In this document: piece by piece, positions 32,140-42,121 of the stretch
Position numbering within the stretch: position 1 is the stretch's first letter
How the letters are laid out: each line of letters opens with the position of its first letter
NCBI GenBank assembly: GCA_022601445.1
Contig: JAJACP010000001.1
Span: 201,684 to 265,683, forward strand
Reading direction: 5' to 3'
From: Chlamydiales bacterium
Lineage (GTDB): Bacteria; Chlamydiota; Chlamydiia; Chlamydiales; JAAKFR01
Length of the DNA: 64,000 bases
The notes under the pieces: generated by a model
Told to the model about the DNA's origin: nothing
The model's input: only the letters and a program-made list of their open reading frames with translations
The model's database searches: none
Translations under genes and position numbers: made by a program

Positions 32140-32141
32140 AT

Positions 32142-32172
32142 AAAAAAAGCAGATATCTGTAAAGATACCTGC
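32142..32172 (-). terminator. Terminator of the fabH-fabD-fabG-acpP operon
   Basis: On the minus strand GCAGGTATCT and AGATATCTGC pair (one G-T) around TTAC and are followed by TTTTTTT. It lies just beyond acpP and next to the edge of the palindromic element. Confidence 0.8.
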
Positions 32173-32198
32173 TCCTAAAAGGCGTAAGAAGCCTTATT

Positions 32199-32456
32199 CT
32201 ATTCGCCTTTCTTCTCATTGATGTAGTTGATGACATCACCAACCGTTTTGAGCTTCTCGGCTTCCTCCTCAGAGATTTCAAAACTGAAACGCTCTTCAAA
32301 GGTCATGATTAGTTCTGTTAAATCCAGGCTATCAGCATTGAGATCTTCGACGAAAGACTTCTCTGGAGTAACGTCCTGCTCATCAACACCAAGTTGCTCG
32401 ACTACGATATCGATAACTTCTTGTTCCATTGACATGGTTGTTTCCTCTTTAGACAT
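32199..32456 (-). CDS. acpP: Acyl carrier protein
   Basis: 85 residues from 32456, which is preceded by GAGGAG at good spacing; a Met at 32435 is an alternative. [20 protein letters not shown] holds the DSL serine that carries 4'-phosphopantetheine. Acidic, helical, normal size. It carries growing acyl chains for the fab enzymes encoded just upstream. Confidence 0.97.
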   Translation of the reverse strand: MSKEETTMSMEQEVIDIVVEQLGVDEQDVTPEKSFVEDLNADSLDLTELIMTFEERFSFEISEEEAEKLKTVGDVINYINEKKGE

Positions 32457-32516
32457 AAATTTAGCTCCTCAAATAATCACAAAAGTATACTTTTTTCTAA
32501 CCCTTTTTGGCAAGGG

Positions 32517-33281
32517 TTACATCACCATCCCCCCGTCAACAGTCAGAACCTGCCCGGTCACATAACCTGACAACGGACTTGCTAAAAAAAGTGCCGCATG
32601 CGCAATGTCTTCTGTTTGACCCAGTTTTTGCATGGGAATCTGCCCCAAAATAGCCTCTTTTTGCTTCTCATTCAACGCGTCTGTCATATCTGTTTGAATG
32701 AAGCCGGGTGCAATGCAATTCACACAGATATTACGCCCCGCAATCTCCTTTGCTAAAGACTTTGTAAATCCAACCATTCCCGCCTTGGAAGCGGCATAGT
32801 TCGTCTGACCCGCATTTCCCATCAATCCAACCACAGAGGTAATGTTGATGATTTTTCCTTGACGTGCTTTCATCATCCGACGCACAACAGAGCGGCACGT
32901 ATTGTAAACAGATTTTAGATTGATTGTAATCACCTCTTCCCAATCTTCTTCACTCAAGCGCATCAGCAGATTGTCGCGCGTGATGCCGGCGTTATTCACA
33001 AGAATGTCGACTTCACCTAGCTCTTGGTACACTTTTTCTATCGCTTCAGTTACCTGAGCCGCATCCCCGACATTAACTGGATAAAAGATGACTTTTTGTC
33101 CCTTATCATGTGCCTGTGCCTGCAGCTCTTGAGCTGCTGCCTCACCCCGTTCAACATGGGTCCCAAAGAGGGCCACCGAGGCTCCTTGCTCAATAAAACA
33201 GGAAGCAATCCCCTTTCCGATCCCACGCGTTCCTCCCGTGATTAGCGCCACTTTTTCTTTCAGTAATTGTGTCATGATCAT
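32517..33281 (-). CDS. fabG: 3-oxoacyl-ACP reductase
   Basis: 254 residues. TGGTRGIGKGIA binds NADPH; the Ser-Tyr-Lys triad is in INITSVVGLMGNAGQTNYAASK. It reduces beta-ketoacyl-ACP in each round of fatty acid elongation. The ATG at 33281 overlaps the fabD stop by 4 bp; an alternative Met lies at 33275. Confidence 0.96.
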   Translation of the reverse strand: MIMTQLLKEKVALITGGTRGIGKGIASCFIEQGASVALFGTHVERGEAAAQELQAQAHDKGQKVIFYPVNVGDAAQVTEAIEKVYQELGEVDILVNNAGITRDNLLMRLSEEDWEEVITINLKSVYNTCRSVVRRMMKARQGKIINITSVVGLMGNAGQTNYAASKAGMVGFTKSLAKEIAGRNICVNCIAPGFIQTDMTDALNEKQKEAILGQIPMQKLGQTEDIAHAALFLASPLSGYVTGQVLTVDGGMVM

Positions 33282-34207
33282 ACCTGTGCCAATTTTTCTA
33301 AGTCTTCTATCTTGTTAATGGTAATGGTTGGTGCATCTACACCCATTTGCTTGTTCATCCCTGCAAGCGTCCGCCCACATCCAATTTCTACCATCAGCTG
33401 GACATGGGGCGCTAAAGCTCTAACTCCTTGCTCCCAACGGACGGGAGAAGTGACCTGACGAATTAAGTTTTCTCGCATTGTGCTTACATCTTCCACGACG
33501 TTACCTGGAACATTCATGACGAGCTGGATGGAGCTTTCTAAAATCTCAAGCTCCTGACACTTGAGACGCATTTTCTCTTCTGCCAGCTTCATCAATCCAC
33601 TATGAAAAGCGCCGTGCACTTTGAGCGGAATCGCGCGCTTGGCACCCCGCTCTTTGGCAGCCACAATCCCGGCCTCTACACCCTTCTCTGTACCCGAAAT
33701 TACGGTTTGTCCAGGACAGTTAAAGTTAGCGACCCAAAGATCGTTAGGTAGGGCCAGCTCGGCTACCATCTGTTCTACATCTTCCGCAGAAAGCCCAAAG
33801 AGGGCGGCCATTGTCCCGCGCGTTGCTTCACAGGCGTCGTTCATCGCGTTGCCGCGAAATTGGACAAGAGGTAGACACGACTCAAAAGCCACTTTTTTAG
33901 AAGCAGTCAAAGCTGTATACTCTCCAAGGCTAAGCCCGGCGCAGACAGAGGGTTTAAGATCAGGAAACTGCTCAGTTAAAACGCGCAATAAGGCAATGCT
34001 AGTGAGGTAAATCGCTGTTTGGCTGTTGCGCGTTTCTGTCAACGCCTCGGCTGGCCCTTCGAAAATGAGTTTAGAAAGCGAGCGACCTAAAAGCTCATCA
34101 CCTTGCTGAAAAACTTCTCGAGCAGCTGTGTAGGTTTCATAAAAGTCTTTGCCCATCCCAACGGATTGAGCTCCCTGACCCGGGAATAGAAATGCTGATT
34201 TTTTCAT
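33278..34207 (-). CDS. fabD: Malonyl-CoA:ACP transacylase
   Basis: 309 residues from ATG 34207, sharing ATGA with the fabH stop. FPGQGAQSVGMG starts the domain; the nucleophile elbow is AGLSLGEYTAL rather than the common GHSLGE, and the catalytic His is in HGAFHSGLM. It loads malonate onto ACP. The GLSLGE variant also occurs, as I recall, in cyanobacterial and plastid enzymes, so activity is expected. Confidence 0.95.
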   Translation of the reverse strand: MKKSAFLFPGQGAQSVGMGKDFYETYTAAREVFQQGDELLGRSLSKLIFEGPAEALTETRNSQTAIYLTSIALLRVLTEQFPDLKPSVCAGLSLGEYTALTASKKVAFESCLPLVQFRGNAMNDACEATRGTMAALFGLSAEDVEQMVAELALPNDLWVANFNCPGQTVISGTEKGVEAGIVAAKERGAKRAIPLKVHGAFHSGLMKLAEEKMRLKCQELEILESSIQLVMNVPGNVVEDVSTMRENLIRQVTSPVRWEQGVRALAPHVQLMVEIGCGRTLAGMNKQMGVDAPTITINKIEDLEKLAQV

Positions 34208-35190
34208 AATTTCGTTAGAATCGTGGCTCCCCATGTGAATCCGGCCCCAAAGGCCACCAGAAGCATGTTTTCTCCAGTTTTAATCTCTTTTTCACAAATC
34301 AATTCGTCCAAAGCGATGGCAACAGCTGATGCCGAGGTGTTTCCATATTTGTGTACTGTTTTGTAAACCTTGGCTTCATCAATAGCAAACCGCTTGGCAA
34401 TGGCATCGATAATGCGTTCATTTGCCTGATGGGGCACAAGCCAATCGATTTGCTCTTCGGTCATCTCGGCTTTTTCTAAACACTCCTTGGCCGCACTTTC
34501 CATCCGGCGCACAGCATGCTTAAAAACTTCCTTTCCCTCCATAGAAATATAGTGTTGGTTGGAGGCAACTGTTTCGGCAGAAGCAGGATGGCGACACCCC
34601 CCTGCGGGTAGCATCAGAAGCTGGGCTACCTCTCCATCTGCTCCTAAACAGGCTTGTCGAATCGCAAACCCCTCTCCAGAATCGCTAATCACTGAGGCTG
34701 AAGCCCCATCTCCAAAAAGCACACAGGTATTTCTATCCTCATAATCCACAAAAGAAGAGAGTTTCTCAGAGGCTATCAATAAAATATTTTTATATAGACC
34801 TGATTCAATAAACCCTTTGGCCATGGCTAATCCGTAAAGGTAGCCCGTACAAGCGGCCTGAAAATCCATAGCAGCTGCTTGTGGAGCATTTAGGCCACTT
34901 TGAACCAACGAGGCTGTGCTAGGAAAAATGTAATCAGGTGAGATAGTCGCTACTAAAATCAGATCGATCTCATGACTCTGTTTACCTGCATTTTCGAGCG
35001 CTTTTTTGGCTGCTTTTACCCCCATATCGGAGGTAAATTCATCTTTGGCTGCAAGTCTACGTTCTCTCATCCCTGTTCGAGAGACAATCCACTCATCAGA
35101 CGTCTCAACAAGCGCTTCTAGATCGCGGTTAGATAAGACACGTTCTGGCAGATAAGAGCCTGTTCCGATAATCCTAGCTGTTGGCTTCAC
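34204..35190 (-). CDS. fabH: Beta-ketoacyl-ACP synthase III
   Basis: 328 residues. The catalytic Cys is in QAACTGYLYGLAMA, the His in WLVPHQANERI and the Asn in KYGNTSASA. It starts fatty acid synthesis by condensing acetyl-CoA with malonyl-ACP. First gene of the four-gene fab operon, in the order seen in Chlamydia. Confidence 0.97.
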   Translation of the reverse strand: MKPTARIIGTGSYLPERVLSNRDLEALVETSDEWIVSRTGMRERRLAAKDEFTSDMGVKAAKKALENAGKQSHEIDLILVATISPDYIFPSTASLVQSGLNAPQAAAMDFQAACTGYLYGLAMAKGFIESGLYKNILLIASEKLSSFVDYEDRNTCVLFGDGASASVISDSGEGFAIRQACLGADGEVAQLLMLPAGGCRHPASAETVASNQHYISMEGKEVFKHAVRRMESAAKECLEKAEMTEEQIDWLVPHQANERIIDAIAKRFAIDEAKVYKTVHKYGNTSASAVAIALDELICEKEIKTGENMLLVAFGAGFTWGATILTKL

Positions 35191-35272
35191 AAGAATCCTT
35201 ATAAAGATAACGAAACAAACATTTTAGCAGATCGGGCTTTAAATTAAAACTGGTAAGAACGACAATGAGGCC

Positions 35273-35866
35273 ATGCACTATCCTGACCATCTACTCAAGC
35301 TCATCTCGGTTTTAAAAAAATTTCCAGGCGTTGGCGCTAAAAGCGCTGAGCGATTTGCCTTCCATCTACTCGATTGGCCAGATGAGAAGATCTCAGAAAT
35401 GGCAACTGTCATAAAAGAGATTAAAAAATATTTGAAAAGCTGCACGGAGTGCGGGGCTTTAATAGAAAAATGCTGCTCAATCTGCACGGACAAGGAACGT
35501 TCTCAAGAAATTCTTTGTATTGTTGCTTCTGCTAAAGATATTTTTGCCATCGAAGAGACTCGCGAATACCGCGGCCTTTACCATGTGCTAGGTACCCTTT
35601 TTTCACCGATTCACGGCCAAGCGCCCCAAGAGCGTATCATTGCAAAGCTCAAAGAGCGCATCGCAGCTCTCGGCGTCAAAGAGATTGTCATGGCGCTTGA
35701 CTCCACGCTAGAGGGAGATGCAACAGCCCTCTATTTAAAACGAGAGCTCTCTCTCTTCCCCTTATCCATTTCTCGTCTTGCTCTAGGGCTTCCAATGGGC
35801 AGCTCCCTTGAGTATATTGATGGGGGGACATTAGCCAGAGCCTTCGCCGGAAGGCACTCTTACTAA
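35273..35866 (+). CDS. recR: Recombination mediator protein RecR
   Basis: 197 residues. The helix-hairpin-helix region LKKFPGVGAKSAERFAFHLL, the zinc site CTECGALIEKCCSIC and a Toprim domain from about residue 78 (ILCIVASAKDIFAIEETREY) are present. RecR works with RecO to load RecA at gaps. Divergent from fabH with an 82-bp shared upstream region. Confidence 0.96.
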   Translation: MHYPDHLLKLISVLKKFPGVGAKSAERFAFHLLDWPDEKISEMATVIKEIKKYLKSCTECGALIEKCCSICTDKERSQEILCIVASAKDIFAIEETREYRGLYHVLGTLFSPIHGQAPQERIIAKLKERIAALGVKEIVMALDSTLEGDATALYLKRELSLFPLSISRLALGLPMGSSLEYIDGGTLARAFAGRHSY

Positions 35867-35970
35867 ATTCGGGCGCGGGCGCGGAGTTTGAAGTCAGAGA
35901 TTTAGATTCTCTTGCAATAATTGCACGGTTTCTCATACGATTTCACTCTTTTACCTTCTCGGCGTACATT

Positions 35971-38307
35971 ATGAAACACTGGTTTTTGACACTATTTCTA
36001 CTTGCATTCACCTTTGCAGCCCACGGGCAGCAGTATGAAACAATGCGTGTGGCCAAAATTGATCTGATCGCAGAAAATCTATCCATCGACTCAACCTTTA
36101 ACCCGACAAGTGTCCGCTCTCGCCTCGAGACCAAAGTGGGTGGCTACTTCTCGCAAACTGAGTTCGATAACGACTTGAAACTGTTAGCTGATGAATACGA
36201 TCTCATCGAACCGACAATCGAAGTCATTAACGGTGAAATCTACATCACTCTGCGTATCTGGCTCAAACCCATCATTCAGCAGATCTACTTCTGCGGCAAT
36301 GAGCGAGTCAAGACAAAAAAACTCCTCAAAGCAATGGAGATTGAGTGTGGAACCTTATTTGATCGAGAGGAGTTCATCAAAGCCTTCAACAAACTACGTG
36401 TCTTGTACGTAAAAAAAGGCTATTTTGAAGCCGAACTCGACTATGAACTCATCACCACCGATGGTGGGTGCGGAATCGAGATTCAAATCAATATCGATGA
36501 AGGACGTGCCGGCAAAATCAATAAAATCTGCTTCAACGGTCTCAACAGCTGTGATGAAGAGGCCGTTTTAGATGAAATGCTCTCAAAGCCTTACAACATT
36601 TTATTGAGTTGGTACACCGGCAGAGGCGTCTACCACCCTGAAATGATTGAGCACGATCGACTCCAAGTGATTAACTTCTTTCAAAATCAAGGGTATGCCG
36701 ACGCCATGGTCGACATCTGCGTGGAAGAGGCTCCTTGCTCAAATCGGATCAATGTTGTCATCTCCGTTGATAAAGGAATCTGCTACCAAATCGGCAATAT
36801 TGTGCTATGTGGAAACACGCTTTTTTCCAGCGAACGGATTTACAACCAGTTTCAATTTGGGCGGGGCAGCGCCTACTCCCCTGAAAAAATTCGCCGCACG
36901 ATCAAGGCGATCAACGATTTGTACGGCAATTGCGGCTACATCGACACGGGAGTCGATCTCCAGCTCGCTATCCGTGATGACTGCCCCATCTATGACGTCT
37001 CCATTGTCATTGAAGAAGGACTTCAGTACTACGTGGGTCTCATCAAGGTTTTTGGCAATCACTGCACGCAAACCAAAGCCATTTTGCACGAGTGTTTGCT
37101 TTGCCCTGGAGAGATTTTTGATAACCGCAAATTGGAAGGAACAGAGGCGCGTTTGGCCAATACAGGCTTTTTTAGCGGCGTTAATGTCTATGCTGTCCGC
37201 TCGCAAGTCGAAGATTCTACAGGCGAAAGACTCTACCGTGACGTCTACATCGAGGTAGAAGAGACAGATACTGGAAATGTTGGCCTATTTGCAGGATTTA
37301 GCTCCCTCGACAGAATCTTTGGTGGAGTAGAGATCACGGAGCGTAACTTCAATATTGCTGGTCTTGCCCACTTATTTGGCAGAGGAGCCTCTTCGTTGAG
37401 AGGGGGCGGAGAGTATGCACATGGAAAGATCAATATTGGAGATCGCCAAACAACCTACCTCATTCAATGGACCAAGCCCTACTTTTTGGATACACCTTGG
37501 ATTTTAGGGGTTGACCTTGAAAAGAGCAATAACCGCGCTCTTTCCCGTGGCTATGAAATCAATACATACGGCGGAAATATCCATGGCACCTATATTCTCA
37601 ATGATTACCTCAAATATAGTGTGTACTACCGAGCGCGTCACACGAGCACTTCTGGACGGGCTACCGATACCCGGCAATTCGAACAAGAAGGGGGAAATCA
37701 GAGCGGTTTCATCTCAGCTGTTGGAAATACATTGGTCTATGACTCTACCAATAATCCAAGGCGCGCTTCTTGTGGTTTACGTTCAAGACTCGGCTACGAG
37801 CTGGCCGGCTTTGGCGGAAACTATCAATTTATGAAGTTCTCTTACCTTAACTCCTATTACTACCCTCTTAGTGCGAAGGGAACGCTGAAATTCCGTGGAG
37901 ACCTTCAGTTCATTAAAAAATATGCAAGCTCGGTCAATGAAGAGATCCCTTTAAGTGAAAAGCTTTTTTTAGGCGGTGAAACTACTGTACGGGGATACCG
38001 TCCCTTTATCATCGGTCCTAAATTTGCTAATAATGAACCAAGCGGAGGTCTCTCCTCTCTCCTCTTATCCGAAGAGTACCAACACACCTTACTAAAGGCT
38101 CCCTGCCTAGATGCGTTTGCTTTTGTCGATGCGGGGTTTGTATCTGGCGCCCAGTTCACCCTCGGCCAGTGGGCAGCCAGTGTGGGGTGCGGCATTCGGA
38201 TTGAGGTGATGCGCAATATGCCCCTCATGATGGGCCTTGGGTGGCCAATTCACCCAAATGAAGATGAAACTCAACGCTTCTTCTTCGCCATGGGGGGAAG
38301 TTTTTAG
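35971..38307 (+). CDS. bamA: Outer-membrane beta-barrel assembly protein BamA, cysteine-rich
   Basis: 778 residues with a signal peptide (MKHWFLTLFLLAFTFAAHGQ). Five POTRA-like repeats span about 25-420, followed by a C-terminal Omp85 barrel ending in Phe (FFFAMGGSF). VRGYRPFIIGP is the conserved lid-lock motif region of the barrel. BamA inserts other barrels into the outer membrane. The POTRA part holds 14 cysteines, and three more are in the barrel, where most BamA proteins have almost none; this fits the disulfide-stabilised chlamydial envelope. skp and lpxD follow. Confidence 0.96.
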   Translation: MKHWFLTLFLLAFTFAAHGQQYETMRVAKIDLIAENLSIDSTFNPTSVRSRLETKVGGYFSQTEFDNDLKLLADEYDLIEPTIEVINGEIYITLRIWLKPIIQQIYFCGNERVKTKKLLKAMEIECGTLFDREEFIKAFNKLRVLYVKKGYFEAELDYELITTDGGCGIEIQINIDEGRAGKINKICFNGLNSCDEEAVLDEMLSKPYNILLSWYTGRGVYHPEMIEHDRLQVINFFQNQGYADAMVDICVEEAPCSNRINVVISVDKGICYQIGNIVLCGNTLFSSERIYNQFQFGRGSAYSPEKIRRTIKAINDLYGNCGYIDTGVDLQLAIRDDCPIYDVSIVIEEGLQYYVGLIKVFGNHCTQTKAILHECLLCPGEIFDNRKLEGTEARLANTGFFSGVNVYAVRSQVEDSTGERLYRDVYIEVEETDTGNVGLFAGFSSLDRIFGGVEITERNFNIAGLAHLFGRGASSLRGGGEYAHGKINIGDRQTTYLIQWTKPYFLDTPWILGVDLEKSNNRALSRGYEINTYGGNIHGTYILNDYLKYSVYYRARHTSTSGRATDTRQFEQEGGNQSGFISAVGNTLVYDSTNNPRRASCGLRSRLGYELAGFGGNYQFMKFSYLNSYYYPLSAKGTLKFRGDLQFIKKYASSVNEEIPLSEKLFLGGETTVRGYRPFIIGPKFANNEPSGGLSSLLLSEEYQHTLLKAPCLDAFAFVDAGFVSGAQFTLGQWAASVGCGIRIEVMRNMPLMMGLGWPIHPNEDETQRFFFAMGGSF

Positions 38308-38325
38308 AACCTGTAAGGAGGAACA

Positions 38326-38877
38326 ATGAAAAAATTTGGAACGATTTTGGCTGTAGCTGCCCTAGCTCTTTGTGTAGGAAAGCTAGCTGCTGCAGAGCTG
38401 AACGTTGGTTTTGTGAATTTTAAAGTCTGTGTAGATAAATCTAAGCAAGGCCAACAAGAAAAAAATGCCTTTGAGGCGATGAAAAACCAGATGACCTCAA
38501 CTCTTGAAAAAACAGATAAAGAGCTTGAGTCTATTGCAAAAAAACTCGAAGACCAAGATTACATGGACGGTCTCTCTCCTACTGCTGAAGAGGAGCTTAA
38601 AATGAAATTTCAAGGTTTGAGTCAAGATTTTGCGCGCTACCAAAATCAGTACTACCAGCTTTTAAACCAAGCTAACTACAAAATGCTGCAAACCATGCAT
38701 GATGAAGTAAGTGTGGCTGCTGAAAAAGTGCGAAAAGCTAAAAAACTTTCTCTTCTTCTCAGCGAAGAGTCTACTTTTGCTTATGCCTCAGCCTTAGACT
38801 ATACTCAGGAAGTCATTAAGGTTATGGACAAGCAGTTTGAAGCAGAAAATAGCGGCGCAGTCGCCAATTTGGAGTAA
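38326..38877 (+). CDS. skp: Skp/OmpH-like periplasmic chaperone
   Basis: 183 residues with a signal peptide ([22 protein letters not shown]) and a long charged helical region consistent with the tentacle-shaped Skp chaperone. It keeps barrel precursors soluble on their way to BamA, encoded 19 bp upstream. The start has GTAAGGAGG as ribosome-binding site. Confidence 0.92.
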   Translation: MKKFGTILAVAALALCVGKLAAAELNVGFVNFKVCVDKSKQGQQEKNAFEAMKNQMTSTLEKTDKELESIAKKLEDQDYMDGLSPTAEEELKMKFQGLSQDFARYQNQYYQLLNQANYKMLQTMHDEVSVAAEKVRKAKKLSLLLSEESTFAYASALDYTQEVIKVMDKQFEAENSGAVANLE

Positions 38878-38885
38878 TAAAAGGG

Positions 38886-39938
38886 ATGAAGCCTGCGTAT
38901 ACACTCGAAGAATTAGCCACTTTAACCGGCTCTGAGCTTTCTGGCGATCCTACTCACCTGATTTCGGGTGTTGAAGATCTTGAACATGCCACTTCGACTG
39001 ATGCTTCCTTTCTCGAAAACCCCCGCTATGAGAAGCAGATGCGCGCCTCTCTGGCTGGGGTCATCTTTCTTTCGCCCTCTGCGCGGCAAGCAGAGAATCA
39101 AAATTACTTGATCAATGCAAGTCCCTCTCTTGCGTTTCAAAAAGCCATTGAACTCTTTATTCAATCTCCCTCCACTGGCTTTAACGGCATTCATCCCACT
39201 GCAGTGGTTCACCCAGAGGCTCTAATTGGAGAGGGAGTCAAGATTGGTCCCCATGTAACCGTGGATCGGGGAGCAAAAATTGGGGATCGCACACTCTTAG
39301 AAGCCAATGTCTCTGTTGGCGCTGAATCGACCATTGGAGAAGACTGTCAACTCTATCAAAATGTTGTGGTCCGAGAAGGATGCCAGCTGGGTCGTCGCGT
39401 CATTTTACAACCTGGTGTTGTCATAGGTTCTTGCGGCTTTGGCTATTTCACAGATAAAAATGGATCTCATCACAAGCTTAAACAGCTTGGAACTGTGATT
39501 GTAGAAGATGATGTGGAAATTGGAGCCAATACAACCATCGACCGCGCTCGTTTTAAAGAGACACGGATCAAAGAGGGCTCTAAGCTAGACAACCTAGTGC
39601 AAATTGCCCATCAGGTCGAGGTAGGCAAACACAATTTGATGGCTGCTCAGGTAGGTGTCGCTGGATCGACAAAAACAGGCTCACATGTGGTCATGGGTGG
39701 ACAAGTCGGTGTCGCTGGCCATATTTCTATCGCCGATGGTGTGATGTTTGCGGCCAAATCGGGGGTCAGCAAATCCGTGAGTAAAGGGGGCATTTACGGG
39801 GGCATTCCAGCCGCACCAATCAAAGAGGTGACAGCCCAATTCATCCACTCACGCAATATAGGCAAGTTTTATAAGCGGGTCAAAGATCTAGAACAAAAAC
39901 TGGATGCTCTACTTAAAGTAGAGAGCCTTGATAATTAA
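38886..39938 (+). CDS. lpxD: UDP-3-O-acylglucosamine N-acyltransferase
   Basis: 350 residues: an N-terminal uridine-binding domain (about 1-100) and a left-handed beta-helix of hexapeptide repeats ([20 protein letters not shown] and following). The catalytic His lies in [14 protein letters not shown], and [16 protein letters not shown] is the family signature. It adds the N-linked acyl chain in lipid A synthesis. It starts 9 bp after skp. Confidence 0.97.
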   Translation: MKPAYTLEELATLTGSELSGDPTHLISGVEDLEHATSTDASFLENPRYEKQMRASLAGVIFLSPSARQAENQNYLINASPSLAFQKAIELFIQSPSTGFNGIHPTAVVHPEALIGEGVKIGPHVTVDRGAKIGDRTLLEANVSVGAESTIGEDCQLYQNVVVREGCQLGRRVILQPGVVIGSCGFGYFTDKNGSHHKLKQLGTVIVEDDVEIGANTTIDRARFKETRIKEGSKLDNLVQIAHQVEVGKHNLMAAQVGVAGSTKTGSHVVMGGQVGVAGHISIADGVMFAAKSGVSKSVSKGGIYGGIPAAPIKEVTAQFIHSRNIGKFYKRVKDLEQKLDALLKVESLDN

Positions 39939-40934
39939 AGCTTTCATGATGTGACGATCGAGATCTTCCTCTCGAATCTTGCCCGTTCGTACAAGCCTGC
40001 ATAGTGCGCGAATCGTCTCTGAGACATTTCCCTTCAACAAAAAAACATCGTAGTGCGCTTCAAAAGCCGCAAGGAGCGTCTCCTCAAACCTCTTCCTGAC
40101 CCCTGTTGCATCAAAAAAGGTCAGCGTCTTAAAGCCAATTGTTTCTTGAACCTGGAGGTGGTTGAAAGCAAGAATGGGAAATCCCCCTTTTTTTGCAGAG
40201 TGCGAACGGGCCACCGTTTTGACTACAGGCTCTACTCCTTCCTTAGCCACAATTCCCTGCCCTTCACGAATCCCGCGCCGAAACGCTTGAGCTTGCTTGG
40301 GATTCATTCTAAGCTTGGCCAGCACACGCTCTTGATCAAATTGAATATGAACACCCAAACGGCGGTTTTGCGCCATCACAGCCTTACCTAAATCAGAAAA
40401 GCGCTGCTCAGGAAGCTCTTCTTCGCTAGGCAACTGATCTCCCTGAAGATAAAAAGAGAGACCATGTAAAAAATCATTGGCGATTAAAAGGGCCGTTTTA
40501 GAGACGTTTTGAAAACACTCTATGAGATAGGCCTGCCTTTTATAGTTGCCATTCTTAAAAAGCACTCCGCCCACCTGCCATGTCTGAATCAAAAATTCCA
40601 CCTCATGCTGAAGAGCTGCGTTGTAAACGGCTTCTGTTTCTAAAAAACAGAGCTGGGCCACCTTCTCTTCCAAGGTGGTCATTTGGCACAAAAGCGCCTG
40701 AGCGCGGTCCAAAACAGCCCGATCGGCATAAACTCTAGGAGAATGTTGTTTTTTTGGAGTGGGGACCTGATTGCCTTCCGGTTGGAAAGGAAGCTCTTCC
40801 TCCTTCTCAGCCCACGCCCTTCCTTGGTACAGCACGCGACGCCTCTTACGCTCATCTTGTTGATCCTCTGAGTGATCGCCGTCGACTGGCTGGAGGCGGT
40901 TGATCTGCTGAGTGGAGTGGGGCCCAAAAATCAT
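39909..40934 (-). CDS. Degenerate glycoside hydrolase family 3 (NagZ-like) protein
   Basis: 341 residues; occupies the place of a conserved hypothetical between lpxD and pdhA in C. trachomatis. After about 70 disordered residues, [47 protein letters not shown] and [11 protein letters not shown] follow the order of GH3 beta-N-acetylglucosaminidase motifs, and the C-terminus ends with [21 protein letters not shown] as in GH3. The KHFPGHG active-site loop is not found (the place reads [14 protein letters not shown]). The likely product is a non-catalytic or altered GH3-fold protein. It overlaps lpxD by 30 bp. Confidence 0.6.
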   Translation of the reverse strand: MIFGPHSTQQINRLQPVDGDHSEDQQDERKRRRVLYQGRAWAEKEEELPFQPEGNQVPTPKKQHSPRVYADRAVLDRAQALLCQMTTLEEKVAQLCFLETEAVYNAALQHEVEFLIQTWQVGGVLFKNGNYKRQAYLIECFQNVSKTALLIANDFLHGLSFYLQGDQLPSEEELPEQRFSDLGKAVMAQNRRLGVHIQFDQERVLAKLRMNPKQAQAFRRGIREGQGIVAKEGVEPVVKTVARSHSAKKGGFPILAFNHLQVQETIGFKTLTFFDATGVRKRFEETLLAAFEAHYDVFLLKGNVSETIRALCRLVRTGKIREEDLDRHIMKALIIKALYFK

Positions 40935-41098
40935 GGTCTACCTATTCAATGTTTTACTATATTATAACAGATTACGGTTAAGAAAATATTAAGACTTTTT
41001 CGCCTATTTTTCTCAACCAAAAGGTCCAAAATGTTCACGCGAACCTCTCTCGAATTTCCTTGTTTTTATGCAGGTAGGTTGGCTAAGATGGGTAAAAA

Positions 41099-42121
41099 AT
41101 GGATACTCAAGATTATTTCAAACCACATCCTGAAGCCTCTACCAGCCAGCAGATTCAGCATATTGGCAAACAAAATGTAATCGATGCGCTGCAGTCAATG
41201 CTGTTGATCCGCCACCTTGAAGTGCGGGGTGAGTCTGCCTATCAACACGGTCTAGTAGGCGGCTTTTACCACGCTTATACTGGCCAAGAGGCCATTCAAA
41301 CTGCTGCTGTCCAAGTTTTTGGACCAGAAAATTGGTACGTCGGTTTTTATCGATGCCATGCCCTTGCTCTACTTTTAGGAGCCACCCCAAACGAGATTAT
41401 GGCTGAATTCTATGGCCGCTCTACTGGAAATGCCAAGGGGCGAGGTGGATCGATGCACCTCTACACTGAGCGCATGCTTGGGGGATTTGCTATCGTGGGC
41501 GGACACCTTCCGATTGCAGCAGGAGCCGCTTTTTCTCAAAAGTATCTCAACAAAAAAGATGAGGTGACCCTTTGCTTTTTAGGAGAAGGAGCTGTTGCTC
41601 AAGGAGCTTTTCACGAAGCGCTTAATATCGCCTCGCTTTGGGATCTTCCTGTTGTTTTCATCATTGAAAACAATAATTGGGGGATGGGCACACATGCCTC
41701 CCGCGCGCTTGCTTTTTACGAGGGCATCGCCGCAAAACAAGCGCCTAGCTATAAAATGAAAAGCTACACTCTCAATGGAATGGACTACTTCAATTGCCTA
41801 GCAGGCTTTGAACAGATACGGAAAGAAACCCTTGAAACTAGCCGGCCCGTATTGGTTGAGTGCCACTGCGAGAGATTCAAAGGGCACTCGATCTCTGATC
41901 CTGGCCTCTACCGGAGCAAAGAAGAGCTAAAAGAGCTGATGACGCACGATCCCATTATCCATCTCAGTAAAACGCTCGAGCAGGAAAACATTCTCTCAGA
42001 GGAGGAATTTAAAACGCTTGATAGTCAGGCCAAACAACAGATTATTGAGGCAATGGAATTCGCAGATAAGAGCCCTTGGCCCTCCCCCGCTACGCTTGAG
42101 GAGGATGTCTATGCCCCCTAA
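41099..42121 (+). CDS. pdhA: Pyruvate dehydrogenase E1 component, alpha subunit
   Basis: 340 residues. The thiamine diphosphate motif reads GEGAVAQGAFHEALN ... IIENNNWGMGT; the usual GDG is GEG here. FYGRSTGNAKGRGGSMHLY and RFKGHSISDPGLYRSKEE, the phosphorylation-loop region, are conserved. It decarboxylates pyruvate with PdhB. The 164-bp gap upstream holds an AT-rich stretch and no gene I can support. Confidence 0.96.
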   Translation: MDTQDYFKPHPEASTSQQIQHIGKQNVIDALQSMLLIRHLEVRGESAYQHGLVGGFYHAYTGQEAIQTAAVQVFGPENWYVGFYRCHALALLLGATPNEIMAEFYGRSTGNAKGRGGSMHLYTERMLGGFAIVGGHLPIAAGAAFSQKYLNKKDEVTLCFLGEGAVAQGAFHEALNIASLWDLPVVFIIENNNWGMGTHASRALAFYEGIAAKQAPSYKMKSYTLNGMDYFNCLAGFEQIRKETLETSRPVLVECHCERFKGHSISDPGLYRSKEELKELMTHDPIIHLSKTLEQENILSEEEFKTLDSQAKQQIIEAMEFADKSPWPSPATLEEDVYAP

